DNA of 64,000 nucleotides from Roseivivax sp. THAF197b (GTDB lineage: Bacteria > Pseudomonadota > Alphaproteobacteria > Rhodobacterales > Rhodobacteraceae). Positions 35,638-44,202 of the stretch are shown piece after piece (position 1 is the first letter of the stretch; each line of letters starts with the position of its first letter). The notes beneath the pieces were generated by a model, which was not told the origin of the DNA, did no database searches, and saw only the letters and a list, made by a program, of their open reading frames with translations. The position numbers and the translations under genes are program-made. The stretch covers positions 1,849,501 through 1,913,500 of the forward strand of contig NZ_CP045318.1 of the NCBI RefSeq assembly GCF_009363255.1, given 5' to 3'.

Positions 35638-36630
35638 TTAGCCGGGCAGTTCGACAGCTTTGCCGGTTTGAGACGCCTGGGTGGCCGCCTCGGCCAGGAC
35701 CAGCGCCGAGATCCCGTCCTCAAGCGTCACAGGCAGCTCGGTTCCATCGAGGATGGCGGCCACGAAGGCTTCCCACTCGGCGGCATAAGCGGGCATGTAC
35801 CGTTCTAAGAAAAAGAAAGTGGGCTTTGCGGAAACGACGCCTTCGGTCGTAGATTTCACCACCGTGTTCTCGAGCATGTTGTTAGCCTGCAAGAGCCCCG
35901 TGGACCCCAAAAGCTCAACACGCTGGTCGTAGCCGTATACCGCACGGCGGCTGTTCTTGATGACTGCGATACGACCATCGCCATAAGTCAAAGTGACCAC
36001 GGCCGTGTCGACATCGCCCGCTGCGCCGATTTCGGGATCGACGATGGCGCTGCCTACGGCACGCACCGTGACCGGACGCTCGCCCATCAGGAAGTTCGCC
36101 ATGTCGAAGTCATGGATCATCATGTCGCGATAAAGCCCGCCGGAGACCTTGATATAGCTGACAGGCGGCGGCGCCGGGTCGAAAGAGGTGACCGAAAGCA
36201 TCTCCGACTTGCCAATTTCCCCACCAAGGCTCGCGGCCTTGAGGGCCGCGAAGTTCGGATCGAAGCGCCGATTGAAGCCGATCATGACGGGCTGGCCGGT
36301 CTTGCGGACCTTTTCAAGACACGCCTCGGCGCGGGTCAGGGACAGGTCGACAGGCTTTTCGCAAAGGACCGCTTTGCCAGATGCCGTAGCAGCCTCGATG
36401 AGATCGGAATGCGTATCGGTTGAGGTCGCGACAAGCACCGCGTTGATCGCAGGATCTGCAAGGATCTCCTCCGATGTGCGCACTTCGGCACCGTAGGCGG
36501 CGGCAAGCTTTTCCGCCGACGGCGAATGCACATCGGAGACTGCGACGAGTTTCGACCGCGGGTTGTTCGCGATGTTGACGGCATGCACCTGACCGATCCG
36601 GCCAGCGCCGAGCAAACCAACTTTAAGCAT
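35638..36630 (-). CDS. iolG: myo-Inositol 2-dehydrogenase
   Basis: 330 aa, Gfo/Idh/MocA family. VGLLGAGRIGQVHAVNIANNP at residues 4-24 is the NAD site, CEKPVDL contains the conserved lysine, and GGLYRDMMIHDFDMANFLMGE carries the catalytic D-x3-H of inositol dehydrogenases. GGAGG lies 6 bases before ATG 36630; more upstream codons would include the LacI operators. It oxidises myo-inositol to scyllo-inosose. First gene of the leftward operon, divergent from the LacI-family regulator. Confidence 0.9.
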   Translation of the reverse strand: MLKVGLLGAGRIGQVHAVNIANNPRSKLVAVSDVHSPSAEKLAAAYGAEVRTSEEILADPAINAVLVATSTDTHSDLIEAATASGKAVLCEKPVDLSLTRAEACLEKVRKTGQPVMIGFNRRFDPNFAALKAASLGGEIGKSEMLSVTSFDPAPPPVSYIKVSGGLYRDMMIHDFDMANFLMGERPVTVRAVGSAIVDPEIGAAGDVDTAVVTLTYGDGRIAVIKNSRRAVYGYDQRVELLGSTGLLQANNMLENTVVKSTTEGVVSAKPTFFFLERYMPAYAAEWEAFVAAILDGTELPVTLEDGISALVLAEAATQASQTGKAVELPG

Positions 36631-36688
36631 GTAGTCCTCCCAGACTTGCCACGAGATGACGCAGCGTTTTCTGAACGATAACCATTTT

Positions 36689-36704
36689 GCACCCGCGTGC
36701 AAAC
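36689..36704. promoter_or_regulatory. LacI-family operator 1 of the inositol locus
   Basis: TTGCACCCGCGTGCAA: 16 bp, dyad-symmetric except in the G/C centre, a typical LacI/GalR-type site. It lies 58 bases upstream of iolG. Confidence 0.8.
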
Positions 36705-36712
36705 TTATTTTT

Positions 36713-36728
36713 GCACGCGGGTGCAATA
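36713..36728. promoter_or_regulatory. LacI-family operator 2, mirror image of operator 1
   Basis: TTGCACGCGGGTGCAA is the exact reverse complement of the first operator, with centres 24 bp apart, so the pair forms one larger palindrome between iolG and the regulator gene. Two dimers could bind side by side on nearly the same helix face. Confidence 0.8.
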
Positions 36729-36818
36729 ATCATGCTAATAAAGGGTTTAGATGCGAACGCGCGGTGGAGTACGACGCTTTCGGAAGTACGACGAAGACGA
36801 ATCGGAGGAGCGGGTCTC

Positions 36819-37832
36819 GTGGCAGACGGGAATCAAACGCAGAATGTAACGGCAGATGATGTCGCGCTGGCTGCGGGAGTCTCGCGCTGGACGGTCAATC
36901 GTGCTTTCAAGAAAGACGCCTCTATCTCGCCCAAAACGCGCGCCAAGGTCATGGCTGCTGCGGAAACCCTGGGATACGTGCCCGACCTTCACGCCGCAGC
37001 CTTGGCATCCGCACGATCACATCTTGTGGCGCTCTTGATCGATGATTTTGCCAATCCTCATAAGCTCGTCATGCTGGAACGGCTTACCCGGGCGCTGCGC
37101 AGTCATGGATGGGATACGCTGCTGGTCAACACCCTGGACCCTGATGATGCTGCGCCTGCGCTCCTCAATGCCAGCCAACGGCGCGTGGACGCGACAATCC
37201 TCATCGGCCTGCAATTCGACGATGAGGTGCTAAATGCCGCGCATATGGCCCGTCGATTCAAGAAGCTGATCATCTTTGCGCGCAGCTCCGAGGACCCGAA
37301 TACGATTTCGATCTGTGTCGATGATGAGGCCGCAACCCGCGATATCGCGCGCTATGTTCTTGAGCGTGGGTATAAGCGCCCGTTGTATCTGGCTGGCCCC
37401 AGAACCACGTCGGCGCATCTCTTGCGCAAAGAGACGTTTTCACGGGCTTGGAAGGATGGCACCGGCACAGAGCCGCTTAGCGTTGCAGTCAGTGCATATG
37501 ATCCGCATCTCAGCTCGGAAATCGTTTACGACACGCTGCGAGATCGCCCGGCCGCGGACTTGCCCGATATCATCGTTTGCGAAAACGATGCCCTGGCCAT
37601 GGGGGCGATAGACACGATCCGCCACCGGCTGAAATTGCAGGTGCCCGGCGATATCGCCGTGATCGGTTTCGACGATGTCCCGCAAGCGGCGAGCCCGAAT
37701 TACCGGCTCACGACTTATCGTCAGCCCCTGACAGAGATGGCCGACTACCTCGTCGACGTACTGGAACGCGCGGAGTCCAGCAATCTCGATCGAACCTTTC
37801 TGGGCAAAATGGTGATCAGGGAGAGTGCATGA
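36819..37832 (+). CDS. LacI-family regulator of the inositol operon
   Basis: 337 aa from GTG 36819, chosen because GGAGGAG lies 9 bases upstream; the longer open frame would include the operators. The N-terminal HTH reads VTADDVALAAGVSRWTVNRAF with hinge helix AKVMAAAETLGYVPDLHAAALASAR. The rest is a periplasmic-binding-like sensor domain (GDIAVIGFDDVPQAA near the C-terminus). Divergent from iolG over two operators, so most likely the inositol-responsive repressor; other inositol regulators (IolR) are DeoR- or RpiR-type. Confidence 0.88.
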   Translation: MADGNQTQNVTADDVALAAGVSRWTVNRAFKKDASISPKTRAKVMAAAETLGYVPDLHAAALASARSHLVALLIDDFANPHKLVMLERLTRALRSHGWDTLLVNTLDPDDAAPALLNASQRRVDATILIGLQFDDEVLNAAHMARRFKKLIIFARSSEDPNTISICVDDEAATRDIARYVLERGYKRPLYLAGPRTTSAHLLRKETFSRAWKDGTGTEPLSVAVSAYDPHLSSEIVYDTLRDRPAADLPDIIVCENDALAMGAIDTIRHRLKLQVPGDIAVIGFDDVPQAASPNYRLTTYRQPLTEMADYLVDVLERAESSNLDRTFLGKMVIRESA

Positions 37833-38357
37833 GCGTGAGCGTTTTTAAGCGTGCACTGAGCTCCCTTCACCCCGCTGTATCGCCATCGTGCATTTTTGGG
37901 CCCACGTGACAATAGACCGTCGTGAACAATTCATATGGATCGAAACGGATATCGGGAGGCAAAACAACCGATAGTTCTTTATTGTCTATGATATCTGATA
38001 TTAGTGCGAAGCAGACAGGATCCATTGTCCACTCAAACCCAAGCATGGCCCAGGACGACTTCCTATTCATCTGGCGGAAATTGATAAATGCTTTCCAGCG
38101 AATTTCGGCCCAAATCGGACCTTCGTGCTTACGTTGAGGAGGCCCCAAGGCCGCACGCTTCTTGGTGAGAAAACGGTTTTGGTGATTATTTTTCTCTTAA
38201 TTGGACAGCGGCTCTCTACAAAGGCGCATCGTATCAAGCCTTCAAAGCCAGCTGGAGACAAATTACCTTATTGCTGCTCTTATCAATGCTTGTTTTCAGT
38301 TAGGAGTGCAGCAGACCTGAAGATCTGCCTACACTCCGAATCATTGCCAATCAAAAA
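37833..38357. other. Intergenic, possible decayed gene on minus strand
   Basis: A 93-codon minus-strand frame (37867-38148) has protein-like composition (KAFINFRQMNRKSSWAMLG), but no ribosome site or family, and it may be the tail of a lost gene. Otherwise AT-richer non-coding DNA. Confidence 0.3.
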
Positions 38358-38813
38358 CTACTGAATAGTAATTTCCAATCTTTGTGTGTCTCCAGTCGAG
38401 CCAGGGATCATGAGATGATAGCTACCCGGTTTAATGGCAATAAAGCCAATCTCCATCTCTCCCGCTTCATCAAACTCGATACTATCAAGTCCGAGAGGCC
38501 GAATTTCGAGCCCCTCTACAACGATTTCATCAATCCAAATCGCGCGAAAAAAATCAGATCCGATGAGCGCGAGTTCTTGGCTTCCATCTCCTTGGATCTC
38601 AAACTCGTAGTATGTGCCGGACTGCAAGGTCCATGGCTCGTTTGTCAGGGGCATACCCGCAGATAGCTGAATTGGTTCAAGATCCTGCTTGTTCCCGTTA
38701 GACAACAAGCCAGCCAACCCAAACGGTCGCGCGTCATCATCGTCATCTTGCGCGATTGCTACGAACGGTAAGCAGATTGCTACTACTGAAGTAATCAAGG
38801 TTTTTTTGATCAT
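38358..38813 (-). CDS. Small secreted hypothetical protein (151 aa)
   Basis: A Sec signal peptide (MIKKTLITSVVAICLPFVAIAQ) is followed by an acidic stretch (DDDDDARPFG) and a beta-rich domain (TYYEFEIQGDGSQELALIG; GSYHLMIPGSTGDTQRLEI) that looks like a cupredoxin-like or PPC-like sandwich, though without an obvious metal motif. AAAGGAG lies 7 bases before ATG 38813. It follows the beta-propeller gene by 16 bases, so it is operonic. Its AT content is higher than that of its neighbours. Function unknown; similar small secreted proteins accompany PQQ-dependent alcohol oxidation genes. Confidence 0.7.
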   Translation of the reverse strand: MIKKTLITSVVAICLPFVAIAQDDDDDARPFGLAGLLSNGNKQDLEPIQLSAGMPLTNEPWTLQSGTYYEFEIQGDGSQELALIGSDFFRAIWIDEIVVEGLEIRPLGLDSIEFDEAGEMEIGFIAIKPGSYHLMIPGSTGDTQRLEITIQ

Positions 38814-38829
38814 TTTCTTCTCCTTTAGA

Positions 38830-39795
38830 TCATTTTGTCGGGCGGAAGGCCGCGCCCCAGGGAAAGCGGCCCACCTTGATCGTCTTTTCCGCCTTGCGCG
38901 AGGCCACGTCGATCATGGTCACATCGCCCGAGACGCCGTTAGTGGTGAAAAGCTTGGAGCGATCCGCGTTGAATGCCATGTGCCAGACGCGGCGGCCCAC
39001 GAGGATGTAATCCTCGACCTCGTAGGTCTCGGCATTGACGACGGCGACATGGTTCGAGGGGCCGAGCGCCACGAAGGCATGGCTGTCACCATTGGTGAAC
39101 TCGAAGCCCACGGGCTGAACGCGGTCGGGGTTGATGGAGGGGATCTCGAATTCAATCTTGGCCGTCTCCGTCTGGGAGGCAACGTCGAAGACCGAAATCG
39201 TGCCGCCGATCTCGGCCGAGACCCAAAGCTCGGTCCCGTCTTTGATGAATTCCGCGTGGCGCGGGCGCGAATCGACCAGCGTATTCGCCATCAGGGTCTG
39301 GGTTTCGGTGTCGATCCAATGCGCCATGTTGGTCGTCTCGGAAGTGGTGATGACGATGCGCCCGTCGGGCGATACGGCCATGCCCTCGGGCTCGATCCCC
39401 ACATCGATCTGGGCGATCACGGTGCGGGTTTCGGTGTCCACGACCGTTGTGATCGCGTCGTCCTCGTTGGCGATGTAGAGGCGGCGGTTGTCGGGATGCA
39501 GCACGAATTGTTCCGGGTCCTCGCCCGAGGGCAGATCGTGCAGGATCTCGCCCGTTTCGGGATCCATCACCTGCACCGCGTCCGAATCGGAGGCGCAGAT
39601 ATAGAGGACCGAGTGATCCTGCGAGAAGGTGATGCCGCGCGGACGTTCCCCGGTTTCGATCGTGCGGGTCACCTCGAGCGTATCGAGATCGATCACGCTG
39701 ATCGTGTTATCCTTTTCGTTCGAGACCCAGATCTCGTCAGCCAGCGCCGGGGCGGCGATGAGCGTGAGGGTGGCAAGCGTGGCGGTCAGCTTCAT
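38830..39795 (-). CDS. PQQ-dependent catabolism-associated beta-propeller protein
   Basis: 321 aa with signal peptide (residues 1-19, ending APALA) and YVTN-type repeats: EIWVSNEKDNTISVIDLDT, VLYICASDSDAVQVMDPET, RLYIANEDDAITTVVDTET and others, about seven blades. This is the secreted propeller family found beside PQQ-dependent alcohol dehydrogenase systems (TIGR03866 type). The role is presumed accessory in the periplasm. It lies between the ABC-type binding protein gene (80 bases upstream) and the 151-aa gene. Confidence 0.82.
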   Translation of the reverse strand: MKLTATLATLTLIAAPALADEIWVSNEKDNTISVIDLDTLEVTRTIETGERPRGITFSQDHSVLYICASDSDAVQVMDPETGEILHDLPSGEDPEQFVLHPDNRRLYIANEDDAITTVVDTETRTVIAQIDVGIEPEGMAVSPDGRIVITTSETTNMAHWIDTETQTLMANTLVDSRPRHAEFIKDGTELWVSAEIGGTISVFDVASQTETAKIEFEIPSINPDRVQPVGFEFTNGDSHAFVALGPSNHVAVVNAETYEVEDYILVGRRVWHMAFNADRSKLFTTNGVSGDVTMIDVASRKAEKTIKVGRFPWGAAFRPTK

Positions 39796-39875
39796 GTTTT
39801 GTCCTTTTGACAGGAGAGGTTCGAGGGGCCAGCCCTCGCGGCCCCCGGGATATTTCGGCCAACCCGAAAGGAGGG

Positions 39876-41054
39876 TCACTCGAAGGCAGTGCATTCTGCC
39901 TCGGCGCGATCCTGTCCGAGCGTATCGAGCTCGTTCACCTGATGCAGGAACCCCTCGAGCGGGGCCTGCGCGATCAGGGCGCGGGGATGGACGATGGGGA
40001 TGGGCTGGCGCAGCTGCCCGTTCCACGGACGGAAGGTCAGCGGGCGGCCGAGAAAGCCCGCGAGCTCGAATTCCTCGCCGAGAAAATAGGCTCGCAGATC
40101 CGGGGCAGTGGCACTGCCCGTTCGGGTCACAGCCTCGCCGAGGCTGCGTAAGGCGGCCCATGCGGCATAATCGCGGGGAGCCATGTCGCGGCCCGCATGC
40201 TCGGTAAAGCGAGACTGCAGCTGAGCCGCGCCCCATTGCTCGACCGAAGGGGACCAGGCCAAGGCGGTTAGCCCCTCAGAGCCTGCGACGGGCCGGGGCA
40301 GCCATGTGTTATAGAGGATATAGCGGCCGAAATCATGCCGTTCGTCCGCGACGAGCAGAACATCGTATTCGCCGAGTTCCTGCGTCAGGAGCGGCACCTC
40401 GGCGCTGGCCGAGCGGCGCATGTCTGCATCGAACGTCCAGTCGGTCTCGCTGCCAAGCTCCATTCCGAACTTCGTAAGCGAGGCGCGCAACGCCTCGGCA
40501 TAGACCAGATCCTCAGGCGCCTGGCCTTCCACGAGCGCCACATCCTCCCAGCGCTTGAATCGCAGCATCTGGACGAGCGCATCGGTGCGCATGGCATAGG
40601 AGGGGATCGTGTGAAAGACGTTCGCCCGGCAGGCACCCGCGCGCAGGTCGCTGTCCGCGACCGCGACGTTGAAGAGGAGCGCGCCCGCCTCGCCCGCTAT
40701 ATCGGAAGCGGCGAGCAGGTTCTCGCGCGGGGAGTCGATCAGCAGAAGCGGGCTCTCGGCCAGCGCTGTCTCGACCGCTCCCGCCCAGTCCCCACCTTCA
40801 GGAACGGATGTGACGGTCAACGTCCAGTCCTGGCCCATGAAGCGGCCGGTCGTGGCGTTGTCCGCGAGACCAACCTCGGCGCCAGCGATACCCAGATCCT
40901 CCGGGATCCGGTCGAGATTCGACAGGACGGGCGGCGGCGGCACCTCCTGACGCAGATACTGGATGTCGACCACGACTTGTGCGCTCGCCTCATTAGCCAG
41001 CGAAAAGTTGACAGCGGTGGCCAACAACATACAGCTCGATTGAATTCTGCCCAA
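39876..41054 (-). CDS. ABC-type substrate-binding protein of PQQ-dependent alcohol oxidation system
   Basis: 392 aa from TTG 41054, chosen because GGGAGGAG lies 8 bases upstream; ATG 41078 overlaps that ribosome site and ATG 41030 has none. A signal peptide (CMLLATAVNFSLANEASAQ) is followed by VVVDIQYLRQEVPPPPVLSNL, the signature start of the TIGR03863-type binding proteins that accompany PQQ alcohol dehydrogenases. It is a type I periplasmic-binding fold. The partner ATPase, permease and PQQ dehydrogenase are not in this window, so the set is incomplete here. Confidence 0.8.
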   Translation of the reverse strand: MGRIQSSCMLLATAVNFSLANEASAQVVVDIQYLRQEVPPPPVLSNLDRIPEDLGIAGAEVGLADNATTGRFMGQDWTLTVTSVPEGGDWAGAVETALAESPLLLIDSPRENLLAASDIAGEAGALLFNVAVADSDLRAGACRANVFHTIPSYAMRTDALVQMLRFKRWEDVALVEGQAPEDLVYAEALRASLTKFGMELGSETDWTFDADMRRSASAEVPLLTQELGEYDVLLVADERHDFGRYILYNTWLPRPVAGSEGLTALAWSPSVEQWGAAQLQSRFTEHAGRDMAPRDYAAWAALRSLGEAVTRTGSATAPDLRAYFLGEEFELAGFLGRPLTFRPWNGQLRQPIPIVHPRALIAQAPLEGFLHQVNELDTLGQDRAEAECTAFE

Positions 41055-41470
41055 TACTCTTACTCCTCCCGGAGCCAAGAGTGCCTAAAATGACAAACAA
41101 AAAAACAAGACTAAGGTAGGTGCGTGATTGGGGGGCCTCAAGCAGACCAGCGCAAACTTGTTGAAGGGCATCAAGCAAATCGTCTCTGATAGCTTAAAGT
41201 CCAACGGATCAGAGCCCCGCAATACTTCTGGCTTTTCCCAATCCTCATGGCGAACAAAAGTAATCTTGGGACCCGTCCAAGGGTGTCATCGTGAAAGTCC
41301 TATCGAATTACGTAGACGATCCAAAGTTTGCAATCAAAGTCGGCGCAAATCCTCAAATGTGGTTGGCCGCGCACTCGCGGCGAAAGTCCGCTTCCCGCCC
41401 TTCTGGCGTAACCAGCAGGTTGGAGCAATGGTCAGCTTGCTGCGCTGAACAACAGCCAACTGAGCGCTTG
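41055..41470. other. Intergenic, no supported gene
   Basis: About 400 bases without a credible coding frame. They separate the PQQ-associated operon from the MIT_C gene fragment. Confidence 0.4.
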
Positions 41471-42206
41471 TCAGGAGGCCACGCGCTTCTGCCGCACGTA
41501 GGTTACGTAGAACCCTTTCACCATTCGGTGTTCCTGTAGTCGATCGCCGAGACTGAAGCCTTCGCGACGCATCGGAGCTTGGAAAATATCCAAACCGCGA
41601 TCCAGCACGATCTTCCAGCCGGTATCTGTGACGATATCCCGTGCGTGCGCCGTTCCGGTTGTGTCAAAGGCCCATGTGAAATCGACACCTGAGCCGGTGC
41701 AGGCCTCAGTGATGCTGTCGAGTAGCTCACGTTGTTTCTGGATGTCACCGTCATTTGGGCCGGTCACGAGATGAATAGAGATCTGATCCTCAGGCGGCTT
41801 GCGCTGGATGATCATTTCCACAAATTCCATCATGGTTCGGATCTGGTAAGGCTTGCGTATGTAGGGGTCGGTCAAGACGGTCCGGGCTGCTCCGTCCGTG
41901 TACGGGCCGAAGAGCTTCTCGAAGCTGACGCCCTTCCGGTTTTCAGAATAGGTGAAATGGCCTTCCTCGAGCTTGGGCGGTGTCGCTTCGCTTGCAGATA
42001 AAGGCACCTGTGCATCCGCATCGATTTCGATCACATCCCCATCGGTGTCTCGGTTGTCGGCAGATTGCTGTTTCGGATCCCGGACTGGCTTCCTGTGGTA
42101 GAACTGAGGGAACTCCTGTTCTTCAACGGTTTGCACCCGTCGCTTCTCACCATCGGATCCCGTGTAGAAGAAGTCGACTTCCGGATAGGTCGCGTCGATC
42201 CGGAAC
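41471..42206 (-). pseudogene. 3' fragment of a gene encoding an MIT_C (phospholipase D-like) domain, truncated by IS3
   Basis: About 245 codons remain, ending at TGA/stop 41471. The last 150 residues match the MIT_C domain seen in eukaryotic MITD1: FEKLFGPY, LTDPYIRKPYQIR, ISIHLVTG, DTGWKIVLDRGLDIFQAP and EGFSLGD. The preceding 70 residues (FRIDATYPEVDFFYTGSDGEK) are acidic linker. The reading frame runs without a start into the terminal inverted repeat of the IS at 42207. In bacteria this domain ends larger proteins, some of them AAA/Lon-like and linked to defence islands; which one this was cannot be told. Confidence 0.7.
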
Positions 42207-42245
42207 TGAGCTACTCCCCATCTCTTGGACAGTATCTGGCGTAAT

Positions 42246-43140
42246 TTAAGCTATTCGTTGCACCTGCTGATCAGGTTGGTTGATATCATTTTTCTGCCAA
42301 TAGACCTGCGCCGGGGGCTTGCCGTCGAGGGCTGAGTGTGGGCGCTGATGGTTGTAGAAGGTCATCCATTTCCCGATGGCCGCCTTCGTCTCTGATCCTG
42401 TCTCCCAAGCATGCAGGTAGACGCACTCGTATTTCAGGGTGCGCCACAGCCTCTCGATAAAGATGTTGTCGAGGAAGCGACCTTTCCCATCCATCCATTG
42501 CCCGGCAGGCGATTTGCACCGCAAATCTGCCGAGAGGGGAGATCCGCACGCCGGACCGGCGGAGCCGATCCGTCCAGGCGAAGGACATGAACTGGGATCC
42601 TTGATCGGTATTCATGATCTCGGGTGGACCGAACTTGTGGATGGCCTCGTTCAGCGCTTCGACACAGAACTCGGCTTCCAGCGTGTTCGAGATCCGCCAG
42701 GAAAGAACCTTGCGCGTGTGCCAGTCCATGATGGCCACCAGATAGAGGAACCCACGCCGCATGGGCAGGTAGGTGATATCCGCGCACCAGACCTGGTTCG
42801 GGCGATCCACCCGCAGACCTCTCAGCAGGAAGGGATAGGTCTTGTGCCCCTTCGCGGGCCTGCTGGTATTGGGCTTCTGGTAAATCGGCATGAGCCCCAT
42901 GAGGCGCATTAGCCGGCGTATCCGCTTCTCGTTGACGAGGTGCCCGTCATTGCGAAGGTGCCAGGTCATCTGGCGGAAACCGAAGAACGGCGTCTCCAGG
43001 AACTGCTCGTCGATCCGCCGCATCAGGCCGAGGTTCTGCTCGGTCTCGCCCTTGGGCGTGTAATAGAAAGACGAGCGCGCGATCGACAGCAGCTTACACT
43101 GCTGCCCAATCGACAGATTTGGGTGGCCCGGCTCGATCAT
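42246..43140 (-). pseudogene. IS3-family transposase OrfB, frameshifted by a 43-bp palindromic insert
   Basis: Starts MIEPGHPNLSIGQQCKLLSI, typical for this IS3 subgroup. The integrase core (rve) is recognisable: WCADITYLPMRRGFLYLVA with the first Asp, NTDQGSQF with the second. After SGVRIS the frame is lost, and the family sequence resumes in another frame as MDGKGRFLDNIFIERLWRTL, with the last acidic residue, to the stop at 42246. The break is exactly the 43-bp palindromic insert at 42495-42537 (43 is not a multiple of 3). The transposase is therefore inactive. Confidence 0.85.
42495..42537. repeat. REP-like palindromic insert inside the transposase gene
   Basis: 43 bp absent from the expected IS3 orfB sequence. 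GATTTGC (42511-42517) pairs with GCAAATC (42521-42527) across a 3-base loop, and the stem continues with CGGCA (42503-42507) and TGCCG (42528-42532) after a 3-base bulge. This is the size and shape of a REP element. A repeated CCAT lies at its left edge. Confidence 0.7.
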
Positions 43141-43148
43141 CCCGCGCC

Positions 43149-43442
43149 TCACTTCCCGCCCCAAGGCTTCAGCTTTCGTTCCAAAAAAGAGTTGGCCACC
43201 GCCAGCTCCCCGATCTTGGCGTGGAGCTCCTTCACCTGCTCCTCGTCAATCTCCGCCTTCTTGCGGCCCCCGCGCTCGAACACGCCGGACGCGCCTTCAA
43301 GCAGCGCTCGCTTCCATTGATGGATCATCGTCGGATGCACCCCGAACCGGCTCGCCAGCTCAGCGGCCGTCTCCTCTCCTTTCAGGGCTTCCAGCGCGAC
43401 CTTGGCCTTGAACTCAGGCGCGTGCTGCTTCCGTTTCGACAT
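43149..43442 (-). CDS. IS3-family transposase OrfA
   Basis: 97 aa, starting MSKRKQHAPEFKAKVALEAL, the standard HTH (transposase_8) N-terminus of IS3 OrfA, with FGVHPTMIHQWKRALLEGA as recognition helix and a C-terminal leucine-zipper-like segment (EEQVKELHAKIGELAVANSFLERKL). AGGAG lies 8 bases before ATG 43442. The frame is intact. No A6G slippery run is visible near its end, so the usual programmed frameshift to orfB is unclear. Confidence 0.9.
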   Translation of the reverse strand: MSKRKQHAPEFKAKVALEALKGEETAAELASRFGVHPTMIHQWKRALLEGASGVFERGGRKKAEIDEEQVKELHAKIGELAVANSFLERKLKPWGGK

Positions 43443-43522
43443 CTCTAATCTCCTTCTCATCGAAGATCAGCAGACTGCAAATCGTAGCTTATGTCAGTGT
43501 CCGAATTTCGGGGGGTAGCTCA

Positions 43523-43824
43523 GGTTAGGCAAGACCATCGGTAACGGCCTGTGACGAAGGTGGCCGAAAAGATCTGATCAAGCGATGGGTCATTCCGGTC
43601 TGTTCATCGTCCTCTATGTGAGACGACGCACAGACCGGAAAGCCCATCAGGATATAGGCAGCAAGAGGCAGAACGGCTTCAATAGAGCCCCCTGCCCCGC
43701 CGTTTTCTCGGTAACGTGCAGCCGCACCAACTCTCAATTACCCAAATCAGACGCGCTGACTGGAGGCCCGCGCGGTCTTGTAGCCCGGGCAATCCCGTCC
43801 GGAGCAAAGAAAAGGAGATCGAAC
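43523..43824. other. Non-coding DNA between IS and the next gene pair
   Basis: No supported gene. I see no trace of the missing N-terminal part of the MIT_C gene on this side of the IS. Confidence 0.4.
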
Positions 43825-44202
43825 ATGTTCGATTTTCAAAGACAGCCGTCCAGGCTGCACATCTTCCTCGCCGAAAACGGCGAGGGTCTTCAGAACGCCG
43901 CGCTCCTCCTCGGCGGACGCCCCTGGCTTCGCCGGGTGCAGCGTCTCCTCGACGCTGCGCTCACGCAGACGAGTGTCACGCGCCGCGTGGTGCGCGAGCT
44001 GCATGAACTACGAGACCTGCTCCACCTCGAGCATGTTCACGAGCTCGACCGCCCGGAGTCAGCGTATTTCGCGGAGCTCGACCCTTCCGAACCGTATGTC
44101 GAGGAAATCTGCCTTCTCGCTGAAGCCCTCGACGAAGCGCTCGAGACGGCACTCCGCGGTGGACAGCAGACCATGCCGTCGAACCAGGCGGTGCTGTCAT
44201 GA
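43825..44202 (+). CDS. Hypothetical protein (125 aa), first of an overlapping pair
   Basis: Helical protein beginning MFDFQRQPSRLHIFLAENGE. AAAGGAG lies 8 bases before ATG 43825. Residues 40-120 are Leu-, Arg- and Glu-rich (RRVVRELHELRDLLHLEHVHEL; EEICLLAEALDEALETAL), probably a helical bundle. The stop overlaps the start of the next gene (ATGA), so the two products are made together and may interact. No family recognised. Confidence 0.65.
   Translation: MFDFQRQPSRLHIFLAENGEGLQNAALLLGGRPWLRRVQRLLDAALTQTSVTRRVVRELHELRDLLHLEHVHELDRPESAYFAELDPSEPYVEEICLLAEALDEALETALRGGQQTMPSNQAVLS

Larger units (their letters stand above)
42207..43522 (-). mobile_element. IS3-family insertion sequence, about 1316 bp
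   Basis: Both ends carry the imperfect inverted repeat TGAGCTAC(C/T)CCCC (left end starting at 42207, right end at 43522), with GGACA matching again about 10 bases further in. Inside are orfA and a broken orfB on the minus strand. The flanking bases (AAC left, GGT right) do not form the 3-4-bp target duplication expected of IS3 elements. That suggests recombination or deletion after insertion. Confidence 0.85.

Noticed and set aside
37867..38148. 93-codon minus-strand frame
   Set aside because: Protein-like in part, but no start signal or relatives visible to me; recorded only in the intergenic note.
43140..43200. Programmed frameshift signal between orfA and orfB of the IS3 element
   Set aside because: The only homopolymer here reads CTTTTTTG on the coding strand, not the A6G slippery run known for IS3 elements, so no claim is made.
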